The position numbers were made by a program, and so were the translations under genes. Of a stretch of DNA of 26,959 nucleotides, positions 1-6,996 are shown piece after piece (the first letter of the stretch is position 1; every line of letters starts with the position of its first letter). The DNA lies in IMG/VR virus record IMGVR_UViG_3300008450_000372, positions 1-26,959 of that record. One strand, given 5' to 3'. This stretch comes from a virus. Below the pieces are notes generated by a model that worked only from the letters and a program-made list of their open reading frames with translations, ran no database searches and was not told the DNA's origin.

Positions 1-195
1 ATTTTTTGTATTGGACTCCAAAAGATCTGTTATAAACGGTATCATAACAACAGCGTCTCCCGGTCCTTCTATGAATTGAGACAACTTTTTTATCTCGCTT
101 TGTATGAATTCTTCTTGATTTTTTTGCTTATTATACAGCTCCTCTACCAAATTCTGTATACTTTTACCAGCAAAAACTTCTTTTTCTAGTTCCAT
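1..195 (-). CDS. Unknown phage protein, N-terminal part only
   Basis: An open frame begins at the ATG whose complement lies at 193-195 and runs leftward off the window, giving 65 residues without a stop. It starts MELEKEVFAGKSIQNLVEEL and is rich in Glu, Lys and Gln, followed by a more hydrophobic stretch (AVVMIPFITDLLES). The start is supported by a TATTTATA element on the same strand 10 bases upstream, the same arrangement as in front of the rightward late genes. It follows the sigma factor gene in the same direction with a 19-base gap. I do not recognise its function; it could be a virion or prohead protein given its own late-type promoter motif. Confidence 0.6.
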   Translation of the reverse strand, partial: MELEKEVFAGKSIQNLVEELYNKQKNQEEFIQSEIKKLSQFIEGPGDAVVMIPFITDLLESNTKN

Positions 196-205
196 GGTGT
201 TTTTT

Positions 206-213
206 TATAAATA
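206..213 (-). promoter_or_regulatory. Candidate late promoter element TATTTATA
   Basis: On the minus strand this reads TATTTATA, 10 bases before the ATG of the leftward partial gene. It matches the motif found before several rightward genes. It is assigned by recurrence and position only; no -35 element is needed for T4-type late promoters. Confidence 0.5.
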
Positions 214-214
214 T

Positions 215-961
215 TCAATACTCCATTTCTTGTAGATATTCATTTAAAACGACCTTATACACTGTCTTTAACTTTTTTATCACCCTTGTTATAGTATTGG
301 TTTGAACATCTACCATCTCTTTTACGTAAATGTATATCAGCTTTTTATTTGATAGGTCCAAAGTTTTCCTTCTTTCGAATATCTGAATGATCGCCGTTGC
401 CGCTTTCAGATCGTTGGGAGATTGAAACATGTCGAATACTTCCAAATTCAATTTTTTTATGTACTTGTCAAAAAGCTTTTCGATATCAACGTCAGAATTA
501 AAATCAGTGTAAATCAAAGAATTGATAGTTCTTTCTTCGTTGTCGATCTCTTGTATTTCTGCTTTAGCTACCTTTGACTTGTAGTTGTTTTTGTTGTAAT
601 TGATCAAATACCTCTTTACGGCAGTGCCAAAATACGAATACGCCTTTCCATTTTCTTCTTTGTACAGATGGAGTTTTTGCAACAAAAAAGATATCACTTC
701 GTACTTTAGATCTTCTATAGAGTCAGTGTCTAAGTGATAGAATTTGAAAGAGTGTATTATGTTTTCTACCAATTTATAGAAAGCATAGTGTATCTTTTCG
801 TTGTATATCCTATTCCTTTCTGCAAGATCCTCGGTGATTCTATACTCTAAAATCGCTTTTTGGGTATCTTCTGTGAAATAGTTGTTGTTCTTCTTCGGTT
901 TTCTTTTTCTAACGGTACCTTTTTTTGTAAAAAGCAAATCGTTTTCTTTAATTTCAGTCAT
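215..961 (-). CDS. gp55-like late-transcription sigma factor
   Basis: A 248-residue protein with a basic N-terminus (RKRKPKKNNN). Residues about 28-125 resemble sigma region 2 of phage sigma factors: a helical segment with AERNRIYNEKIHYAFYKLVE, then SIEDLKYEVISFLL and SYFGTAVKRYLINY. The C-terminal third is a long Lys/Ile-rich helical region that could form a helix-turn-helix (TNTITRVIKKLKTVYK). In T4, gp55 directs host RNA polymerase to late promoters. This protein is somewhat longer than T4 gp55 (185 residues). Its presence fits the TATTTATA elements in front of the head genes. It is separated by one base from the upstream membrane-protein gene, suggesting an operon. It could alternatively be another ECF-like phage sigma factor. 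Confidence 0.6.
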   Translation of the reverse strand: MTEIKENDLLFTKKGTVRKRKPKKNNNYFTEDTQKAILEYRITEDLAERNRIYNEKIHYAFYKLVENIIHSFKFYHLDTDSIEDLKYEVISFLLQKLHLYKEENGKAYSYFGTAVKRYLINYNKNNYKSKVAKAEIQEIDNEERTINSLIYTDFNSDVDIEKLFDKYIKKLNLEVFDMFQSPNDLKAATAIIQIFERRKTLDLSNKKLIYIYVKEMVDVQTNTITRVIKKLKTVYKVVLNEYLQEMEY

Positions 962-962
962 G

Positions 963-1232
963 TTAATCTAGATACTGTTCTGTAGTTGTTTTTATCTGTT
1001 TGATGTTTTCGAATAAGGATAACAGCTCTGGATCTGATTGCACCCACATTGTTGAATCTATCTTATCAACCAAAGAACAATATTCTTTGTAAAGGTTGGT
1101 AGTCAAAGCTATGTGGTTTTGTTGCTTTATAACAATGTTCTCTAGTTTTTTGTTTTTAGTATATAGGTTGAAGATTATGTAAGCTATAACGCTTACAACC
1201 CAAATTGATATTGATACTATCAGTGTTGTCAT
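963..1232 (-). CDS. Small membrane protein with coiled coil
   Basis: An 89-residue protein. Residues about 3-23 (TLIVSISIWVVSVIAYIIFN) form one transmembrane segment, followed by positive charges (KNKK) and a helical, Gln/Glu-rich tail. This predicts an N-terminal membrane anchor with a cytoplasmic tail. The gene lies between the HD-domain gene (6-base gap) and the sigma factor gene (1-base gap) in the same direction. Similar small one-pass proteins are common near phage early or middle genes, but I recognise no function. Confidence 0.65.
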   Translation of the reverse strand: MTTLIVSISIWVVSVIAYIIFNLYTKNKKLENIVIKQQNHIALTTNLYKEYCSLVDKIDSTMWVQSDPELLSLFENIKQIKTTTEQYLD

Positions 1233-1238
1233 TTTTTT

Positions 1239-1892
1239 TTAATTTTGAGTTTCTACCCGACTCGCCATTAGGTCCGCTTGGTGTAATATGAATGTTAGAT
1301 TTGATTTTATTTCGAATTCGTGGTTGTACGTTACGTAGTAGGCTTTGTTACCCTCTTCGTAAAGGCCATCGTGCAACTTTATTGCCAAGTACTCCCTTTC
1401 GTTAACCGCAATACCAGCCTGCTGTAAGTAAAACAGACTTCTGTCAGCGATTCTCATATGAGGAATGTTTGAGTTGTATTTGTAAAGCAAACCTTGTTTT
1501 TCTATCTTCCACGCGTCGTCAACCGGTAAATAGAAGGGTTGTTCGTTTGTACCAAGTTTTCCTAGATCGTGATTGATGGCGCAAAACACAAGTTCTTCTA
1601 CAGTGTAATCCTTTTTTTGATTGAATCTGTCCCAAACTTTATCCAAAACTAATGCAGCTTCAACCACTCTGATAACGTGATCAACGTAACCGCCAATAAA
1701 GCAATTGTGATGAAACACTTTTGAAGACGCTGGTGCTGTCACCAGAGTCAGCTCTATGCTTTTGTAGAAATCTAAGAGATCGTCCTTACGCTTACTAGAG
1801 ATGTATTTATCTATTAATTGGTAAAACCTATCTAAGTTGTCTTGTAGCTGTTGCTCGCTAAGCGTTTTTGTTTTGTGTAATGTGTTATGCAT
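1239..1892 (-). CDS. HD-domain phosphohydrolase-like protein
   Basis: A 217-residue protein if started at the ATG at 1892. The open frame extends to a TTG at 1922, but the ATG gives a more likely start (MHNTLHKTKT). It shows the order of metal ligands expected of HD hydrolases: H72 in the GGYVDHV stretch, H108-D109 in AINHDLGKLG, H174 in IKLHDG and D207 in HQADLMAS. HD enzymes of phages hydrolyse nucleotides or nucleic-acid phosphates; the substrate cannot be read from the sequence. It sits in a leftward cluster with a sigma factor and a glutaredoxin-like gene, so a role in nucleotide metabolism or host takeover is plausible. Confidence 0.7.
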   Translation of the reverse strand: MHNTLHKTKTLSEQQLQDNLDRFYQLIDKYISSKRKDDLLDFYKSIELTLVTAPASSKVFHHNCFIGGYVDHVIRVVEAALVLDKVWDRFNQKKDYTVEELVFCAINHDLGKLGTNEQPFYLPVDDAWKIEKQGLLYKYNSNIPHMRIADRSLFYLQQAGIAVNEREYLAIKLHDGLYEEGNKAYYVTYNHEFEIKSNLTFILHQADLMASRVETQN

Positions 1893-1977
1893 AACTGTGA
1901 TTTTATATATAATATTACACAATTTTTTTTAACTCTAATAAAAATTCTTTCTAGTTGCGTTTTAAAACAGCGGTATG

Positions 1978-2328
1978 TTACGATTGCTTGAGAATGTTGT
2001 ACATATCCGTTAGAGACAGAACCTGGATTGCTACGCGATCGTCCGCAAGCTTTTTGGTTGGAGTGAAAGACGAGTAGTTGTTTGCAAAATATACTATAGT
2101 GCTTATTTCTTTGTAAACTGTAAAACCGTTCTTTTCTATGGGCTTTTTCTCTATTATCACAGATATTGGGTACGTGAAAGTGCCAGTGAGCCTTTCCATT
2201 TCGTCACACACAGCACCGTTTTTGTTGCAGTGCACAACAGTATGCAAAACACCGGCCTCATTGAGTTGGTTAATTAGCGTTTCGCACCTAGTGCAGCCTT
2301 CGAGAGCCAATATCTTGATTTTCTTCAT
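1978..2328 (-). CDS. Glutaredoxin/thioredoxin-like protein
   Basis: A 116-residue protein beginning MKKIKILALEGCTRCETLIN. It has a redox motif C12-T-R-C15 after a first beta strand and a T-Y-P turn (P54) that corresponds to the cis-proline of the thioredoxin fold. Phage glutaredoxins reduce ribonucleotide reductase in T4. No reductase gene is visible here, so the partner is unknown. Two additional cysteines (C34, C41) lie outside the active site. The start overlaps the end of the upstream 68-residue gene by 41 bases, which suggests translational coupling. Confidence 0.7.
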   Translation of the reverse strand: MKKIKILALEGCTRCETLINQLNEAGVLHTVVHCNKNGAVCDEMERLTGTFTYPISVIIEKKPIEKNGFTVYKEISTIVYFANNYSSFTPTKKLADDRVAIQVLSLTDMYNILKQS

Positions 2329-2494
2329 CTTCTAGTAGTTTATTGTCCAGCTCCAAAAGCAGCGAAAACAGTGTAGCTCTTGTTTCAGGATTAAGTTTAT
2401 CAAAGAATTCATCGATGTAATTGTAAAGCACCAACAGATCTTCTTCTGTTATATCCTGCTTTAATTCTTCTAATTTCTCTGCGTTAAATTGCAT
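2288..2494 (-). CDS. Small acidic protein of unknown function
   Basis: A 68-residue acidic protein starting MQFNAEKLEELKQDITEEDL, mostly predicted helix with many Leu and Glu. It overlaps the glutaredoxin-like gene by 41 bases in another frame. It is the first gene of the leftward block, next to the divergent noncoding region. Its charge pattern looks like a real small phage protein rather than a shadow frame, but nothing in it identifies a function. Confidence 0.55.
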   Translation of the reverse strand: MQFNAEKLEELKQDITEEDLLVLYNYIDEFFDKLNPETRATLFSLLLELDNKLLEDEENQDIGSRRLH

Positions 2495-2550
2495 AGTAAG
2501 CGCTTAAGGGTTTGTGTTTTTTTTTGATTCCTTTTTGGTAGACTGATTAT

Positions 2551-2607
2551 AACAAATTTCCCTTAGCGGCCTTTATGCCGTCGGGTACACCCGATATTAA
2601 ATTTGTT
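2551..2607. ncRNA. Candidate three-way-junction structured element
   Basis: AACAAATTT at 2551-2559 pairs perfectly with AAATTTGTT at 2599-2607. Inside are two adjacent hairpins with almost no linker: CGGC (2567-2570) with GCCG (2577-2580) around a CTTTAT loop, and CGGG (2582-2585) with CCCG (2590-2593) around TACA. Together this draws a three-way junction with two stacked arms and a seven-base joining strand, CCCTTAG. On the plus strand it is followed by a weak T-rich run. The strand and the function are unknown; it does not show the hammerhead core sequences. Confidence 0.4.
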
Positions 2608-2623
2608 TTTATTTCGTTTCCCT

Positions 2624-2755
2624 ATTTGTATACCTGACGCCCATTATCGATCGCCTGGTAGCGAAGTTGCTGTTTAGTCTAAAACTCGACCATGGAATCA
2701 CACCAAGCTACGGTATAGAGCCTAAACTTTCGCGTTAACGATCAAATATACAAAT
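2624..2755. ncRNA. Candidate structured RNA with possible pseudoknot
   Basis: ATTTGTATA at 2624-2632 pairs perfectly with TATACAAAT at 2747-2755. Nested inside, GATCG (2649-2653) pairs with CGATC (2739-2743). Further in, GTAGC (2658-2662) pairs with GCTAC (2707-2711) and GTTTAG (2672-2677) with CTAAAC (2722-2727). These last two helices cross, which would make a pseudoknot. The region has a higher G+C content than its A/T-rich flanks. It does not resemble a tRNA or tmRNA that I can recognise. The inner short helices could be chance; the outer stem is the strongest evidence. Confidence 0.38.
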
Positions 2756-2836
2756 TAATTTTGAATAAAAAAAATAAATTTCACAATATTTTTAAATTTT
2801 ATACTTTGAAATACATTTTATATATTCACTGTAATT

Positions 2837-3823
2837 ATGAGCGATCAACAGTTAAAAATAAATAGCGACGTTCTTGATAAAGACACACAAAAGTTGGTAT
2901 TGGGTGTATTAGAACACAATTTTGGCAAGGCCAAATCTGACAAGAAAGGCAATTACGTCTTCCACTGTCCGTTTTGCAAGCACAAGAAACCCAAGCTTGT
3001 GGTTAACGTAGTCACTGGAAAATACAATTGTTGGACGTGCGAGCCTTCGACCAAGGGAAAGAAGCCAGACACGCTATTGATGAAGCACGGCGCGAAAAAA
3101 GAAGACATACAAGAGATAAGAAGCTACTACAAAATCAAAAGCTTTGCAAAAAACGAAGAGTTTGTAGAGAATGTTGCCGCGCTACCGACTGAATTCCAGC
3201 AACTTCCGCTAAAACCAAAGTCTCTTTTAGAAAAAAAGGCATTGAATTACCTTTTAAAGGAACGAGGTTTAACTGAAACGGACATCATAAAATACAACAT
3301 AGGTTATTGCGAATACGGTAAATATAAGAACAGGGTAGTAATACCATCTTACGATACCAACGGAAAGCTTAACTACTTTGTTGCAAGAGCAATCAGCGAT
3401 AAAGAGAGAATGGCTTACGATGGGGCAAGCGTTGACAAGAAAAACATAATAGGCTTTGAGTACTACATCAATTGGAACCTGCCAGTCATACTTTGCGAGG
3501 GCGCATTCGATGCTATAGCCATAAAAAGGAACGCTATACCACTTTTTGGGAAGTCGATATCAAACGCCCTAATGAAGAAGTTGGTAGAATCTAAAGTAAA
3601 AACCGTGTACATAGTATTAGACAATGACGCTTTAAAAAAATCAACCGCGTACGTAGAAGAGTTGATAAGTTACGGTAAAGAAGTGTATCACATCAACCTA
3701 GAAGACAAAGATCCATCAAAGGTCGGATTCGAGCAAATGATCAAACTTCTGCAAAAAGCGAAACCGATAAAACAGGAGGAATTGCTATTCAAAAAAATGC
3801 AAATGGCGTTAGCTAATATATGA
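2837..3823 (+). CDS. DnaG-type DNA primase (gp61-like role)
   Basis: A 328-residue protein with the layout of a small phage primase. An N-terminal zinc-binding domain has C44-P-F-C47 and C65-W-T-C68. The middle part (GLTETDIIKYNIGY and VIPSYDTNGKLNYFVARAI) is typical of the DnaG catalytic core. The TOPRIM motifs follow: E221 in ILCEGAFDAIAI and D262-x-D264 in IVLDNDAL. It should make RNA primers for lagging-strand synthesis. No helicase gene is in the window. Its TGA stop overlaps the ATG of the next gene (ATGA at 3820-3823), so it is coupled to the recombination nuclease. No TATTTATA element precedes it, consistent with early or middle expression. Confidence 0.85.
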   Translation: MSDQQLKINSDVLDKDTQKLVLGVLEHNFGKAKSDKKGNYVFHCPFCKHKKPKLVVNVVTGKYNCWTCEPSTKGKKPDTLLMKHGAKKEDIQEIRSYYKIKSFAKNEEFVENVAALPTEFQQLPLKPKSLLEKKALNYLLKERGLTETDIIKYNIGYCEYGKYKNRVVIPSYDTNGKLNYFVARAISDKERMAYDGASVDKKNIIGFEYYINWNLPVILCEGAFDAIAIKRNAIPLFGKSISNALMKKLVESKVKTVYIVLDNDALKKSTAYVEELISYGKEVYHINLEDKDPSKVGFEQMIKLLQKAKPIKQEELLFKKMQMALANI

Positions 3824-6800
3824 GTAAAATTAAGAAAACGAAGTGGAACATCGAAAAAATTGGTAAGATATACCACGTTAGCGACATTCACGTTAGGAAC
3901 TACAAGAGACACCAAGAATACAAAAACGTCTTTCGCGCTCTCTACGAAGAGTTAAAAAATAGGATAACAGAAAACGATATAATCTGTTTGACTGGTGACA
4001 TAGTGCACTCAAAGACCGATGTGAGTCCTGAGCTTTTTCACGAAGTACAAGCGTTGTTGAAAAACCTTTGTTCTATAGGCAAAGTTTTAATGATCCCTGG
4101 CAACCACGATACGAATCTAAACAACATGAATCGTATGGACGCGTTGACACCAATAGTGAACGCTCTAAACGACGAAAACCTTTACTACTTCAAGGATTCA
4201 GGCGTACTCGAAATAGGAGATTGTATGTTCTACCACTGGTCTGTGTTTGATGCTTCCTCAAAGTATCCGAAAGTAAATAAAAGCGACTCACACAAAAACA
4301 TAGCGTTATACCACGGGTTGGTAAATAACTCTACTACGGAAGCGGGGTATGTGCTACACAGCGATAGTATGAAAGCCGAATCTTTCGACGGATTCGATTT
4401 AGTGCTACTTGGGGACATACACAAGCAACAATACCTAAACGAAAGTAAGACTATAGCATACCCAGGTTCGCTTATACAGCAAAATCACGGAGAGGATCTA
4501 ATACACGGTATACTTGTGTGGAACATAGAAGATTTTAGTTCAGAATTCCTAGAGATCAGCAACGATACCGCTTTCTATACTGTGGAAGTTAACAACGGGC
4601 TTTTCAACCCGCTGCCAAATAACCTACCAACCAACCTATACCTAAGAATAAAGTATAAAAACACTGATCAAAGCACAATAAAAAGCTTAGTAAACGAAAT
4701 AAAAAGGGACAAAAACATCATAGAAGTCTCCTACCAAAAGCTTTACGATTCAAGCAAGCGAGAAAACAGCGCAAACAACGTTAGAGGCGTAGACTTTAGG
4801 TCTGTAGATAAGCAAAGGGAGCTATTGTACAACTACCTAAACAGCAAATATAAGCTTGATGCAGCCTCGATACAAAAGGTGCACGACATAAACGATAGGA
4901 TCAATGCGCAATTGCCAAAGAACGAAGTACCAAGAAACAGCATGTGGTTGCCAAAGCGCTTCGAGTTCGAAAACATGTTCAGTTACGGTAAAAACAATCA
5001 CATAGACTTTACGAACATGGAAGGCACTTACGGTCTTTTTGCTCCAAACGCAAGCGGTAAGTCCACTCTGTTAGACGCTATCACGTACTGCATATTCGAT
5101 AAGTGCACCAAGAGTACGAGGGGACACCAAGTCATGAATAGCAATTCAAACACGTTCTATTGCAAGCTTGAGTTTGAGCTGAACGGCACAGATTACGCGA
5201 TCGAGAGAAACGCAAGGAGGCAAAAGAGTGGAAACGTTAGGGTAGAAGTAGACTTTTATCACTTAGACGATGACGGCAATAAGGTATCGCTAAATGGTAA
5301 AGAGAGAACAGACACCAACAACAACATAAAGAACCTTTTGGGAAGCTACGACGATTTCATACTCACTACGCTGTCAACGCAAAGCGGTAACACAGGCTTT
5401 ATAGACATGAACCAAAAGGACCGTAAGGACCTGCTATCACAGTTCCTTGACATAGGAGTGTTCGAACAGATGTACGAAGCAGCAAACGAAAGCTCAAAGG
5501 AAACGATGGCCATAGTTCGTCACCACCAAAAGAACAACTACGACGAACAGCTTTACGAAAAAGAGACAAAGATAGAGGACATCGATAGACAGCTCAACAG
5601 CGCTATCAGCAACGTTCAAGGCCTAAGAAATAGGATAAAGGACCTAAACGAAAAGAGGATTCAATTAGCAACCAAGTTCCAGGACGTAGATGAATCTGTG
5701 ATAGACGAAACAGTGCTACTGGACAAGAAGAACGAAGCCCAGTCGATGTTAAACGATCTCTCTGTTGATAAAAGCAACCTAAAGCGCAAAGAAGACTCTT
5801 TAAATCAAGACGAAGAAGCGTTGAAATCTTCTATAGATGAGATAGACGAAGCGCAATTGAAACAAAGAGAGAAATCAATATCAGAAGTTAAGAACAAAAT
5901 AAACGCGGTTAACTTAGAAATAAAGCAAATAGAGAGCGACATTTTCCACAAAAATAAGAAAATGGAGCAGTTAAAAGAGCTAAAGTACGACGAAAACTGT
6001 AAGTATTGCATGGACAACATCTTTGTTAAGGATGCAATAAACACAAAAAGCGAATTACAAAAGGACCAATCTAATTTACAAAATAAAAAGAAAGAATTAA
6101 GCGAGTTAAAAGAACAACTGCAACAGTACGGAGACGTAGATGCTGACAAAAGAAAGCTGTTAGACCTAAAAAATAAGCTAAATGCGCTAGTAAGTTCGCA
6201 GTTAAAGCTAAAGAAAGACACAATAGATAACGAAAACAGTGTACAAAAAGTAAAATCAGGCATTCAAAAGATAGACGAAAAGCTTGAAGAGAGAAAGAAA
6301 CTATTAAAGGCTATAGAAAGCAACAATAGAATAAACCAAGAGATAGAGATAATAAAGAAACAAGCGCAAGAGGCTGACAAAGAGTTAAAAGAGGCAGAAG
6401 AAAACGCATCAAAGTACGACAGAGAGAAGACAGTGTTAGACTCTTCTATAAAGGACCTAAAGAAGTCTATAAACGAGCTAAAGACTTTCGAACAGGAGAT
6501 GCTCCACTACCAATATTACTTAGAAGCTGTACACCGAGACGGCGTACCGCACGATTTGATAGCGATGACAATACCTCAAGTAGAAGAAGAGGTAAACAAC
6601 ATACTATCCCAGCTCGTAGACTTTAGAATAATACTACAAACTGACGATAAAAACGTAAACGCGTACATAGCGTACAGCGAAGAAGAGTACTGGCCGATAG
6701 AACTAACCTCGGGTATGGAGAAGTTTGTGTCTTCTTTGGCCATAAGAACGTCTTTGATAGGCATATCGACTTTACCAAGGCCGAACTTTATGGCTATAGA

Positions 6801-6981
6801 CGAAGGCTTTGGTGCTTTGGACAAGTCAAATCTAAGCTCAATGGCCATGTTGTTCGACTACCTAAAAACGCAGTTCAAGTTTGTTATGGTAATATCTCAC
6901 ATAGATTCTATGAGGGACATTGTAGATTCGCACATAGAGATAAACAAAGTGGACGGTCGCTCAAACGTTAAGCATAAGTAG
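3820..6981 (+). CDS. Fused gp47-gp46 (SbcD-SbcC/Mre11-Rad50) nuclease
   Basis: A 1053-residue protein combining both subunits of the T4 recombination exonuclease. Residues 1 to about 310 are an Mre11/SbcD-type phosphoesterase: D22-x-H24 (VSDIHV), D60 (LTGDIVH), N95-H96 (PGNHD), H165 (ALYHG) and D199-x-H201 (GDIHK). From about residue 380 a Rad50/SbcC ATPase follows: Walker A near 408-416 (APNASGKST), a long coiled coil with a zinc-hook C727-K-Y-C730, a signature-like LTSGMEKF and Walker B near 988-1000 (MAIDEGFGALDK). In T4, gp47 and gp46 are separate proteins that resect DNA ends for recombination-dependent replication. Here no stop separates them, so a fixed 1:1 enzyme is produced. Confidence 0.9.
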   Translation: MSKIKKTKWNIEKIGKIYHVSDIHVRNYKRHQEYKNVFRALYEELKNRITENDIICLTGDIVHSKTDVSPELFHEVQALLKNLCSIGKVLMIPGNHDTNLNNMNRMDALTPIVNALNDENLYYFKDSGVLEIGDCMFYHWSVFDASSKYPKVNKSDSHKNIALYHGLVNNSTTEAGYVLHSDSMKAESFDGFDLVLLGDIHKQQYLNESKTIAYPGSLIQQNHGEDLIHGILVWNIEDFSSEFLEISNDTAFYTVEVNNGLFNPLPNNLPTNLYLRIKYKNTDQSTIKSLVNEIKRDKNIIEVSYQKLYDSSKRENSANNVRGVDFRSVDKQRELLYNYLNSKYKLDAASIQKVHDINDRINAQLPKNEVPRNSMWLPKRFEFENMFSYGKNNHIDFTNMEGTYGLFAPNASGKSTLLDAITYCIFDKCTKSTRGHQVMNSNSNTFYCKLEFELNGTDYAIERNARRQKSGNVRVEVDFYHLDDDGNKVSLNGKERTDTNNNIKNLLGSYDDFILTTLSTQSGNTGFIDMNQKDRKDLLSQFLDIGVFEQMYEAANESSKETMAIVRHHQKNNYDEQLYEKETKIEDIDRQLNSAISNVQGLRNRIKDLNEKRIQLATKFQDVDESVIDETVLLDKKNEAQSMLNDLSVDKSNLKRKEDSLNQDEEALKSSIDEIDEAQLKQREKSISEVKNKINAVNLEIKQIESDIFHKNKKMEQLKELKYDENCKYCMDNIFVKDAINTKSELQKDQSNLQNKKKELSELKEQLQQYGDVDADKRKLLDLKNKLNALVSSQLKLKKDTIDNENSVQKVKSGIQKIDEKLEERKKLLKAIESNNRINQEIEIIKKQAQEADKELKEAEENASKYDREKTVLDSSIKDLKKSINELKTFEQEMLHYQYYLEAVHRDGVPHDLIAMTIPQVEEEVNNILSQLVDFRIILQTDDKNVNAYIAYSEEEYWPIELTSGMEKFVSSLAIRTSLIGISTLPRPNFMAIDEGFGALDKSNLSSMAMLFDYLKTQFKFVMVISHIDSMRDIVDSHIEINKVDGRSNVKHK

Positions 6982-6985
6982 CGTA

Positions 6986-6993
6986 TATTTATT
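6986..6993 (+). promoter_or_regulatory. Candidate late promoter element TATTTATT
   Basis: TATTTATT at 6986-6993, overlapped by a second copy TATTTATA at 6990-6997 that runs into the ATG. It lies between the gp47-gp46 gene and the first gene of the late block. T4-like spacing would place transcription start at or inside the start codon. Confidence 0.45.
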
Positions 6994-6996
6994 TAT

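Larger units (their letters stand above)
2495..2836. other. Divergent intergenic region with structured elements
   Basis: A 342-base gap between the leftward block and the rightward primase gene. I see no open frame of note. It contains two inverted-repeat architectures, each closed by a perfect 9-bp stem (described separately), and then an A/T-rich stretch from about 2744 to 2836 before the primase start. On the plus strand TAATTTTG at 2756-2763, and on the minus strand TATATTTG at 2750-2743, match the Bacteroidetes -7 consensus TAnnTTTG. Neither has a convincing -33 TTTG at the right spacing. The region probably holds the promoters of both blocks and could hold a noncoding RNA or a replication origin. 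Confidence 0.6.

Noticed and set aside
2138-2335. A plus-strand open frame opposite the glutaredoxin-like gene
   Set aside because: It is antisense to a protein with clear CxxC and cis-Pro motifs and ends in low-complexity Phe/Ile residues.
2624-2755. Possible tRNA, tmRNA or group I intron in the divergent gap
   Set aside because: No cloverleaf with a T-loop, no CCA end, no tag-peptide frame and no group I core sequences could be found on either strand.
2815-2836. TATACTTTG region as a host-type promoter for primase
   Set aside because: The -7 consensus TAnnTTTG requires exactly two bases between TA and TTTG, which does not fit, and the best -35-like TTCACA is only 14 bases from TATACT.
5805-6263. 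A 152-codon open frame on the minus strand opposite the coiled coil of the gp47-gp46 gene
   Set aside because: Its Phe/Ser/Leu-rich composition is the antisense shadow of a Lys/Glu-rich coiled coil; there is no promoter or start context.
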